Shown here in pieces: positions 19,385-25,912 of a DNA stretch of 38,637 bases. The stretch covers positions 1 to 38,637 of the forward strand of contig JAISCL010000359.1 of the NCBI GenBank assembly GCA_031265585.1, written 5' to 3'. Below the pieces are notes generated by a model that did no database searches, was not told where the DNA came from, and saw only the letters and a program-made list of their open reading frames with translations. The position numbers and the translations under genes are program-made. This stretch comes from Tannerella sp. (lineage in GTDB: Bacteria; Bacteroidota; Bacteroidia; Bacteroidales; Tannerellaceae). The stretch's first letter is position 1. Each line of letters opens with the position of its first letter.

Positions 19385-20737
19385 TTAAGTATTAGCGCCG
19401 TTCAATATTTCCATGATTGGTTTTCCTGTCCCGTTTTCATAATCCAGCTTCGTGCGATTCCAGATGATTTTTTTTGTGAAATTACGGATGAAATCACATT
19501 TTGCTTTTTTTCTTGTGCGATCATCCGATTTGTTCGTATGGATACATCCTCCTCCACAATTCCATTTTGCAAAACAATCTTTACATTCCGGATGGTTGTG
19601 TACATCTTCAGCTAACAGTTCAGCTAATTTGTGCTCATCAATGTCTATTTCTCCGGTTGGATGTATCTGTCCGTACACGTAATTTTTATAATGCTGCATT
19701 TCAGGAGAAGATACACATGGGCAAACTGTAATAGAACCGTCGGGACAAACCGCAAATTCCCCGGCGCAATATCGCTCTACCGAACAGTCAACATTACGGA
19801 GTAAACTACAGGATAATTCTATATCATGCTTTTCTGCAAGTTCATGTGCCGGAATGAAATTAGCAATAAAATCATCGTAAAATATGGTATCTATGTTCCG
19901 GGATGACCAGTCATTCAGTTCCATCAAGGGTTCAAACGACAAGTAATCAATCTGTGGAAATCGACAGGTAATATCTTCGATCATTTCACACTGCCGATGT
20001 ACGCTATGAGGAGTGATAACCGTATTAATTGAAAGCGGCGCACCATTTTCAACAAGCATTTTTATCTTTTGTGATACCGTATCAAAATGTTTTCTTTGCA
20101 GATTCTGAATATCTTCCAGTATATCGTATGAGATGACCAGTTCAATATTGTTTTTCAGGATGAAATCAATATCTTCCGCCTGAATTAATGAACCGTTGCT
20201 GACAATCTTAAACCACAAATCAAATCCTTCCCTATCTGCCAGTCTGTTCGCATGATCTACGGCTTTTTTAATAAGTTTTTTCGAGATCATTGGTTCTCCA
20301 CCACCCAGGAAAGATAATGATAGCTGATTTGTACCTGTTCGTTTTCTATTGATGAAATAATCTAATGCAGCAATTAATTTATTTTCGTCGATTTCAACGT
20401 TAGAACGGCTGGAAGCAGAATAACAATAGCTGCAATCGAAGTTGCATATATTGTTGAGTAATAGTGATATATTTATGAAATCAGAAGTCTTTCGAATACG
20501 TTTAGAGAGCGCTTCTTCCGAAGGACTTGTGTCGAGTAAAGCCGAAACGACCTCTTTTAAAGGTTCATCCGTATTTTTGCCGGTTAACAGGTGTTTCATT
20601 TTTTCGAGATCTTCTCCTGTCGCTATCGTAGCGATTGTTGAGAGCGGAGCGTAAAGCAGGAAAAACCGGTTTTTTTCCACAGGCAAAAAGTTGTGCAGTG
20701 AGCATGTATATATGTTGTTGTCAAATAAACTGTTCAT
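19385..20737 (-). CDS. Radical SAM/SPASM peptide maturase-like protein (paralogue 2)
   Basis: A 450-residue protein with the N-terminal FFLLYAPLST motif, radical SAM motif C98-x3-C102-x2-C105 (CNFDCSYCYSASSRS), and SFLGGGEPMIS. The post-cluster signature deviates slightly (SASSRS where the others have SA-GRS). The SPASM domain has CAGEFAVCPDGSITVCPC, then CKDCFAKWNCGGGC and a final Cys in KCDF. Its ATG lies inside the end of paralogue 1, a 17-bp overlap that suggests translational coupling. It probably acts on the same peptide as its siblings (inference). Confidence 0.9.
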   Translation of the reverse strand: MNSLFDNNIYTCSLHNFLPVEKNRFFLLYAPLSTIATIATGEDLEKMKHLLTGKNTDEPLKEVVSALLDTSPSEEALSKRIRKTSDFINISLLLNNICNFDCSYCYSASSRSNVEIDENKLIAALDYFINRKRTGTNQLSLSFLGGGEPMISKKLIKKAVDHANRLADREGFDLWFKIVSNGSLIQAEDIDFILKNNIELVISYDILEDIQNLQRKHFDTVSQKIKMLVENGAPLSINTVITPHSVHRQCEMIEDITCRFPQIDYLSFEPLMELNDWSSRNIDTIFYDDFIANFIPAHELAEKHDIELSCSLLRNVDCSVERYCAGEFAVCPDGSITVCPCVSSPEMQHYKNYVYGQIHPTGEIDIDEHKLAELLAEDVHNHPECKDCFAKWNCGGGCIHTNKSDDRTRKKAKCDFIRNFTKKIIWNRTKLDYENGTGKPIMEILNGANT

Positions 20738-22064
20738 TTGTTTCTTGTATGTAGGTTGTTCTATTCGTTTTATTTAACCGTTCTTCCAATTGTGACTTTA
20801 ACCAGTCTCGATTAAAGTTGCATACTTCATTTAGATAAGATTCCGGGTATTGATCCGACCGGGTCATACATTCACCTCCGCAATTCCATTTTGCAAAACA
20901 TTCCTCGCATTTCGTCTTGTGTAACAGGTTAATACGGATCAGGTTTTTGAATTTCTCATTGTCAAAAACAACTCCTTTATCCGTTATTTCTCCATAGACA
21001 CATTTTTCATAACGTTCTTCAAGCGGAGACGAAGCACAATGGCAGATAGAAAATGTAGCATTAGGGGTCAGGCACAGTTTTCCCGGACAATATCTTAGTT
21101 TGATCGTATCAATCATTTCATCTAACGAGAACCATATAGACGTCTTGCTTTCTTTATACTTTCGTTTAATTTTTCGGTAATTTTCACCGAATTGACGATA
21201 GAATGAACGCATCGACTCCGGCGAATCAAATTGTGCACGATCTGTCACAGGTTCTAATGTATAGCTTTTTACAAAAGGATATTTATACACTATTTCTCTT
21301 GTCATTTCGTTCATCCGGTTTACACTTAATGGAGTAATTGTTGAGTTCAGCATGATGGGAACGCCGGCATTTCCATAAGTTGTGATTGTCGATGCAACTT
21401 TTTCATAATGACCGCGTAAATGGTTTTGAAGGTCTTTCAATGCTTCAAATGATACACATACGCTACATTTATATTTCTTGAGAACATTAAGAATGTCGTC
21501 ATTCACGAAAGAACCGTTTGTAATAATGGAGGTCCATAATGTAAATCCATACTTTAAAGCTCTTTCCTGAGCGTAACAAACTGCAAATTTTGTATTTTCC
21601 CAAGATAAAAAAGGTTCTCCTCCACCTGAAACAAACATCTTTATTGTTTGAGGTTTTATACGTTCGGGATCAATAAAAAAGTCTAATGCCTGCTTCAGTT
21701 TTTCGTTGCTGATAGTCGTTTTTGAACGTCCTTGTGCAGAGTAGCAGTATTTACATTGAAAATTGCATGTCAGAGAAGGCAATAAAGATAAAGTGGTAAA
21801 TTCTTGCGGACTTTGTCGCAGATAGTTACGACTGTCCGGAAGCTCATAAGAACAGAGTTTTTTTATCCATTCTTTGTTTATATCATAAACCGTATTTCGA
21901 ACTAATTGCGGGTCAACAATATGATGGAGTTGATTCAGTTGTTTGTCGTCAATATCACAGCAAAATTTACTCAAAGGTGAATATGCAATATAGCATCCAT
22001 TATTCACCTTTGTGTTTTTTTTATTAATAGAGACAATAAATATTTCGGAATTTTCTAATTTCAT
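20721..22064 (-). CDS. Radical SAM/SPASM peptide maturase-like protein (paralogue 1)
   Basis: The track start at 22103 lies within an intrinsic-terminator-like hairpin and would add a nonsense extension (SSQAFFFFFT). The ATG at 22064 (MKLENSEIFIVS) fits the paralogues, leaving 447 residues. The N-terminal motif is CYIAYSPLS. The radical SAM cluster motif is C100-x3-C104-x2-C107 (CNFQCKYCYSAQGRS), followed by VSGGGEPFLSW. The SPASM domain has CPGKLCLTPNATFSICHC and CEECFAKWNCGGEC, with a final Cys in EVCNF. It is the first enzyme gene after the 30-residue peptide gene, 63 bp downstream of its stop, with the hairpin between. Confidence 0.9.
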   Translation of the reverse strand: MKLENSEIFIVSINKKNTKVNNGCYIAYSPLSKFCCDIDDKQLNQLHHIVDPQLVRNTVYDINKEWIKKLCSYELPDSRNYLRQSPQEFTTLSLLPSLTCNFQCKYCYSAQGRSKTTISNEKLKQALDFFIDPERIKPQTIKMFVSGGGEPFLSWENTKFAVCYAQERALKYGFTLWTSIITNGSFVNDDILNVLKKYKCSVCVSFEALKDLQNHLRGHYEKVASTITTYGNAGVPIMLNSTITPLSVNRMNEMTREIVYKYPFVKSYTLEPVTDRAQFDSPESMRSFYRQFGENYRKIKRKYKESKTSIWFSLDEMIDTIKLRYCPGKLCLTPNATFSICHCASSPLEERYEKCVYGEITDKGVVFDNEKFKNLIRINLLHKTKCEECFAKWNCGGECMTRSDQYPESYLNEVCNFNRDWLKSQLEERLNKTNRTTYIQETNEQFI

Positions 22065-22080
22065 CGTAAAAAAGAAGAAA

Positions 22081-22108
22081 AAAGCTTGACTTGATTTTGT
22101 CAAGCTTT
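22081..22108 (-). terminator. Terminator/attenuator hairpin between peptide gene and maturases
   Basis: A perfect 10-bp inverted repeat, AAAGCTTGAC - 8-nt loop - GTCAAGCTTT. On the minus strand it is followed by a pyrimidine-rich tract (TTTTCTTCTTTTTT). It lies 19 bp after the peptide stop codon and 17 bp before the first radical SAM start codon. Partial readthrough would give far more peptide mRNA than enzyme mRNA, a common arrangement in peptide-modification clusters. The attenuation role is inferred. Confidence 0.85.
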
Positions 22109-22127
22109 CTTCCGATTAGTCTTTTGA

Positions 22128-22220
22128 TTAGTCTTTGCAACGGCATCCACCACCAAAACAGTCACAGCAATCTTTTACTTTTGCTTTCGCTTTTTTCACT
22201 TTAACTACTTTTGTCAACAT
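22128..22220 (-). CDS. Putative RiPP precursor peptide, 30 aa, Cys/Gly-rich core
   Basis: Too short for the ORF track. ATG at 22220 and TAA at 22128 encode 30 residues: a strongly basic, Cys-free N-terminal half (MLTKVVKVKKAKAKV), then KDCCDCFGGGCRCKD. Five Cys lie in the last 13 residues (positions 18, 19, 21, 26 and 28) around a Phe-Gly-Gly-Gly centre. An in-frame TAA 9 bp upstream of the ATG fixes the N-terminus to within three codons. The basic leader, Cys-rich tail, position first in a six-maturase operon, and a terminator-like hairpin right behind it all fit a RiPP precursor. It has no double-Gly leader cleavage site before the core. Alternatives are a small metal-binding peptide or a chance ORF; the composition makes chance unlikely. 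I do not recognise a named family. Confidence 0.8.
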   Translation of the reverse strand: MLTKVVKVKKAKAKVKDCCDCFGGGCRCKD

Positions 22221-22343
22221 AATACATTAATTTAAAAAAATCCCTACTCTATTCAATAGGCTTTTCGGATACGCCTTATTTAAAATGGTTTTATTGTTTT
22301 GAATATTTCTTATCAGTATATTATTTTTCCCCAAACGTCCTTA

Positions 22344-23087
22344 TTATTTAAAACCGGTTTCGTACAGGATATACAGTAAAAGTATGCCAATCGTGGCGAG
22401 CGCCAGGTATTTTGCGTATTGTGAAGCTTTATAGGCTTTCGATACCTTTCCGCTGTTGAAGCGAGGCTTCACTCTTGATGCAAAAAAAGCAGCCACAAGG
22501 CCGACCGGAAAACAGATCAGTATAGCGATAACGGCAAGACCCATATAATTTGTCGGTCTGCTTTCGCTGTATCGCCTGACTTTTTTATCTCCCTGCGATT
22601 GAAGAGAGGTATCTGTCAGTGTAAAACTCGGTAGATTATATTGAAGAAGCGTGTCTTCTTCGACCGTAAAACTTCCGTTAGGAGAATAAAACAACCCGGA
22701 TAAAGAGAAAATTTCCAATAAATAATGATTAAAGTCTTTAAACGTTCTGTTATCAACGTCTGCTGTAAATTCGGAGAAGGAAGAATCTGAAGCCCATGCA
22801 GAATCTGCCTCATCTAATTGCTTCAACCTGTTGAAGCATGCCTCCAAAGCATCCAGGATAAATTTGAAATAAGATTTGTCATCCGAACCGAATAAAGTTC
22901 TAAGTTTAGTGTTCAGCAGTTCTAAAACATTGCATTTTCTGCCTACGGACATGTTGCCGTTAATCGCTGTATTTACAAACGAAACAAAATAATGTTCTTG
23001 CAGTTGAGATTTTGCGGCATATTTTTTCTCCGCTTTTTTCACCTCATCAATGGCATTTAAATATACAGACAAGTCATTGTATTCCAT
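22344..23087 (-). CDS. CD225/dispanin-like membrane protein
   Basis: A 247-residue protein. Residues 1 to about 175 are soluble, with a helical appearance and no recognised domain. The C-terminal 70 residues resemble the CD225/dispanin (IFITM-type) family: a first hydrophobic segment with NYMGLAVIAILICFPVGLVAAFFASRV in two overlapping stretches, then the FNSGKVSKAYKASQYAKYL loop, then a second hydrophobic segment ending at the C-terminus (LALATIGILLLYILYE). In bacteria this domain is common in small membrane proteins of unknown function. It lies 123 bp upstream of the peptide gene on the same strand, so it could be part of the operon or a separate transcript; no clear promoter was seen in the gap. 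The family call is from motif recognition only. Confidence 0.7.
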   Translation of the reverse strand: MEYNDLSVYLNAIDEVKKAEKKYAAKSQLQEHYFVSFVNTAINGNMSVGRKCNVLELLNTKLRTLFGSDDKSYFKFILDALEACFNRLKQLDEADSAWASDSSFSEFTADVDNRTFKDFNHYLLEIFSLSGLFYSPNGSFTVEEDTLLQYNLPSFTLTDTSLQSQGDKKVRRYSESRPTNYMGLAVIAILICFPVGLVAAFFASRVKPRFNSGKVSKAYKASQYAKYLALATIGILLLYILYETGFK

Positions 23088-23126
23088 GATTCTTTTAATT
23101 ATTGGTTTATATGTTTTTCATTTTGT

Positions 23127-23297
23127 TTACTTCCATTCTCTATTTTGTTCTCGAATCCGAACAGAGGATACCCCCCCTGCGGTGGCGAACGATGCAGTTG
23201 CATAGCTGTATATGCGTATTTCCGCGCTGTTGAACAGGCCGAAAAAGCCTTCCCGGTTGTTGAATATTTTGATCTTGTTGATGCGTGTGTAAAACAT
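23127..23297 (-). CDS. Small ORF, 56 aa, possibly the N-terminus of a truncated gene
   Basis: Below the track's size limit. It opens MFYTRINKIKIFNNREGFFG, has mixed composition with protein-like character, and ends at TAA 39 bp before the CD225-like gene. Near the end, a G7 run on the coding strand (23171-23177) is a candidate frameshift site; the other frame continues without a stop to near the next gene. The opening feels like that of a conserved Bacteroidales protein, but I cannot name it. It may be a real small protein or the remnant of a longer one. Confidence 0.4.
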   Translation of the reverse strand: MFYTRINKIKIFNNREGFFGLFNSAEIRIYSYATASFATAGGVSSVRIREQNREWK

Positions 23298-23326
23298 ACT
23301 GAATCAGGTGTTTATTAAGTTTGGTA

Positions 23327-23414
23327 AAATGATAGTTATCGTTTTATAAAATGATAGTTATCGTTTCGGGAAACGATAGTTATCGTTTTCGGGAAAGATC
23401 CTTATCGTTTTTTG
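23327..23414. repeat. Four 22-bp tandem repeats with palindromic GATA-x-TATC core
   Basis: The unit GATAGTTATCGTTT starts at 23331, 23353 and 23375, with a degenerate fourth copy (GATCCTTATCGTTT) at 23397. The spacing is exactly 22 bp each time. The third copy carries the cleanest palindrome, AACGATA-GT-TATCGTT (7-bp arms). Two helical turns per unit would place the sites on one face of the DNA, as expected of an operator array. It lies between the HU-like remnant and the 56-aa ORF. Confidence 0.85.
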
Positions 23415-23420
23415 AAAACA

Positions 23421-23460
23421 TCCCGATCTTTTTCCGGAGAGAGACCGGGACGTTTTTTTT
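23421..23460. terminator. Hairpin with T8 run next to the HU-like remnant
   Basis: TCCCGATCT pairs with AGACCGGGA (9 bp, one mismatch), followed on the plus strand by cg and eight Ts. Read on the minus strand it lies just after the HU-like stop at 23472, with A8 before and a weak T tract after, so it could serve that gene or act in both directions. Confidence 0.5.
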
Positions 23461-23471
23461 GCGTATTCCCC

Positions 23472-23724
23472 TTACAGTTTTTCGAACTTCAGGTTGTTCA
23501 GCATTTCCTTCAAATCGGCGCCCGGACGGAAAATGACCTTGCGTGATCTGATCAAAGACGTCGTAAATTTCCTTCGTTTCGGCGCCCCAGCTCCCGACTC
23601 CTACCTGGAAAGAATCGAAATCGCCGAAACGAACGATTTTACCGTCACTCAACTGTTCCGTCAATACCTGCGTCAGCGCTTCCAGCTCAAAGCAGGACGA
23701 ATATTTTCTTGTAAGAGTAATCAT
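23472..23724 (-). pseudogene. Truncated, frameshifted HU-like DNA-binding protein
   Basis: The first frame gives LEALTQVLTEQLSDGKIVRFGDFDSFQV, clearly the central part of a Bacteroidetes HU-related DNA-binding protein. After AETKE the frame is lost. Shifting by one base restores FTTSLIRSRKVIFRPGADLK and a proper C-terminus (NNLKFEKL, stop at 23472). The shift is at AAGGAAATTT. About 50 N-terminal residues typical of the family are missing: the text before LEALTQ does not match. One lesion could be a sequencing error, but the two together argue for a true remnant. Confidence 0.75.
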
Positions 23725-23930
23725 GTGAAAAAAATTATAAATCCACGCTATTTAAATCAGCGCTGCAAATGTATTATATTTTTTATAATAATTCGATCAT
23801 AGAGTAATTTTTTTTGAAATATTCATTGTTTTTCTTTTGTCCGGTGCCGTCCCGAACCTGCCAAAGAAAATAACGATAGCATCATAGCGTTTAAAAACAG
23901 CGACTTACAATCAAAAACAGCACTCTGCTT

Positions 23931-24171
23931 CAGCTTTTACTTTCCTTATCCCTGATACGTACGCCACGAACAGGCATCAATAATATCTTTCCTGTTAAAC
24001 CGGAATGATGTCCTTTGTAATGCAGGATATGGTCGCCAATAAACTGACGACCACATGCTTTACACAAATAATTTTGCTTTTTCGATATATTTTTATCGTT
24101 TTTCTTTACCTTTGTACGTTGGCAATCGGGACAATGGTTATTGAGTTTGGAAATATGAAGGGTTATTGCTA
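23931..24171 (-). pseudogene. IS1-family InsA remnant
   Basis: The minus strand reads NHCPDCQRTKVKKNDKN, then KQNYLCKACGRQFIGD and LHYKGHHSGLTGKILLMPVRG, ending at a premature stop. The zinc-finger CPxC...CxxCGRQF and the following YKGxHS are typical of InsA from Bacteroidetes IS1-family elements. The start codon is unclear (ATA-like) and no InsB catalytic part follows. It is not in the ORF track. Confidence 0.7.
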
Positions 24172-24253
24172 TTTTATAAAATGCCTTTTTTTGAACTGAC
24201 TGCCAGATTTTTATATCAGTATATTTTTTACATCACCACTAAGAATCGCAGCA

Positions 24254-24451
24254 ATGACTATACAGGAATTTACAGAATTATTAAAGAATCTACCGAAAGA
24301 ATGTGAGTGGGTTAAGTTCAATTGGTTGGCAACACGGTTAAATCCGCGGATTGATTTCAATATCTTTGAGTTTGATGTTGATGAAAAGCATTTTGTGTTA
24401 TTTCGCGTACCGGCAACCCGGAATATGCCGGTCAGTTTCAAAGGTGAATAA
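24254..24451 (+). pseudogene. AlbA_2-domain protein remnant with internal deletion
   Basis: A 65-residue ORF joining the opening of an AlbA_2 (Schlafen-type putative nucleic-acid-binding) protein (LPKECEWVKF) directly to its later part (NWLATRLNPRIDFNIFEFD ... HFVLFRVPATRNMPVSFKG). About 50-60 residues usually found between these segments are absent. It sits 2 bp before the Fic remnant. I judge this from memory of the family, so the size of the deletion is approximate. Confidence 0.6.
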
Positions 24452-24453
24452 AA

Positions 24454-24979
24454 ATGAGCATTTTTGACGAATATATCAAACAGGGCGAACCTGAAAAAAG
24501 GGAAAAAAGTTACGCATGGCAAACGGCAATTGGCTTGCAGGGAGGTTGACGGGCTGAAACCTTCGCCGTATCTTATCGAAACCGCAAGGCAAAACATTGA
24601 GAGCGATATTACGATTGATGAAGTAAAATATCGCATTGGCAGTTACTACAAAGTCAAACCAGTCAAGGATGAGACTGACAGAATGGAAGAAGCAGACAAG
24701 GTTTCCGCCCGGATTGCAGGAATCTTATCTGAAAAAACCTTCACTTTTTCGCCGGCAGAATACATAACCATTCATAAGAGGCTTTTTGAAGGAATTTACC
24801 GGTTTACAGGCAAAATCAGAAATTACAATATCAGCAAAGCCGAAGAGATTGCCCGCCACATTCGGAAGTCGGAACGAACAGTAAAAACCATAACCGGCAA
24901 TCTGCAACAAAAAAACTTGCTCGAACGATGCAATGGCAAGCGAAATGGTTATTGGCTTATAAAAGGAGGAGGAAAGTAA
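24454..24979 (+). pseudogene. Fic-family remnant, frameshifted and lacking the catalytic core
   Basis: The true N-terminus starts at 24454 (MSIFDEYIKQGEPEKREKSY) in a different frame from the track ORF. One extra G near 24540 shifts it into the frame EVDGLKPSPYLIETARQNIE. The Fic N-terminal half follows (FSPAEYITIHKRLFEGIYRFTGKIRNYNI). It is then fused to a winged-helix-like tail (IARHIRKSERTVKTITGNLQQ...NGYWLI). The AMP-transferase motif HPFxxGN is missing, so it cannot be an active Fic enzyme. The tail may derive from the neighbouring AlbA_2 protein's C-terminus, which would mean one deletion fused two genes. Confidence 0.7.
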
Positions 24980-25760
24980 AATGGAAAAGTATGCGCCGAT
25001 ATCAGGTATCGAACACGATAATGGCCAGCAATCCATTCCCTTATCCATGTCGCTCCATCGGTGATAAATACCGGCCGGTGATCCAACCTGCCGTAAGAGT
25101 CGATTATTTTTTGAAGTCTTTCTCCAAAATCGTTGCTGTTTCCCAAACGCGCTGCATATTGTGAGGCAGACAAATAAAAGGAATTACTGTCGGGATTCAG
25201 ACAGTCACTCTCCTTGAAGAGTCTGCCCGGCCTGACTTCTTTCCACGGCTCTTTCTCCCGCGTACACAGCATGGAACCGTCTATCTCCACATAGAGAACA
25301 TCCTCTTTCGATAACGGGGGAAGGATACGTTCTGTCTGCTTCTCTTCTTCCTCTAAAGATTCTCCCACACGATCCGTAACCCGGTAAACCTGTGAAGGAC
25401 TGACCTTGACCCGTGTGAACTTTTCCGGTATCTCCCCGCTCTTTGCAAAACATTCCAAATGGCCTGCATACGTTATCAATGCCTGCATGAATGGACTGAT
25501 CGCAAACCCGTTAACTAACCCCTGCATATAAGGGTGAGATTTGTTGATGTTTATTTCTCCGAATTTGGTAAGCGTTTTTTTTTACGCCGGTCTTGGGTTG
25601 AAGACTGCTCATTCATGTGATTTTCCAAATACAAGCGTCCCAAATCCTGCCATATCTGGTCGAAGAATTTTTCGTAATCATAGAAATTGTCCTTCGCTTT
25701 GAGGGATTCTATTTCCCCGTATCGACTGGCCGCCATGGCTAAATATTCTTCCTTTATCAT
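24949..25760 (-). pseudogene. DDE transposase remnant (ISKra4/ISLre2-like, family uncertain)
   Basis: Two minus-strand ORFs. The N-terminal one (25551-25760) ends RRKKKRLPNSEK. Reading one base back at an A9 run continues it as TLTKFGEININKSHPYMQGL into the second ORF (VSPSQVYRVTDRVG, then VLYVEIDGSMLCTR with a candidate catalytic Asp, then VFITDGATWIREWI). The C-terminal catalytic part is missing: after about YLISAH the sequence runs into the Fic/AlbA remnant's end. The A9 run could be a programmed -1 slip site or a plain mutation. Confidence 0.65.
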
Positions 25761-25912
25761 TGCTTATAATCTTTTTAATCCTCGCATAGGTAATACTTTT
25801 TGGACAATGCGACAATTTGAATTGAACCCATACAAACCGCCATGCTTTACCTGCAGGTGATGAACCTCTCTGCCAAAAAAGCGTTTTCTCCCTTCGACAG
25901 ACTTTACCGCAA

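Noticed and set aside
22065-22103. N-terminal extension of maturase 1 (SSQAFFFFFT)
   Set aside because: It lies in the terminator hairpin and poly-T tract; paralogues start at the position equivalent to 22064.
22221-22343. Promoter for the peptide gene
   Set aside because: No TAnnTTTG match was found; TTTGGGG and AATATACTG fragments are too weak to annotate, so transcription may start upstream of the CD225-like gene.
23327-23414. CRISPR array
   Set aside because: Repeats are directly adjacent with no unique spacers and no cas genes nearby.
24211-24636. 141-aa minus-strand ORF
   Set aside because: Antisense to the AlbA_2 and Fic remnants, with no recognisable features.
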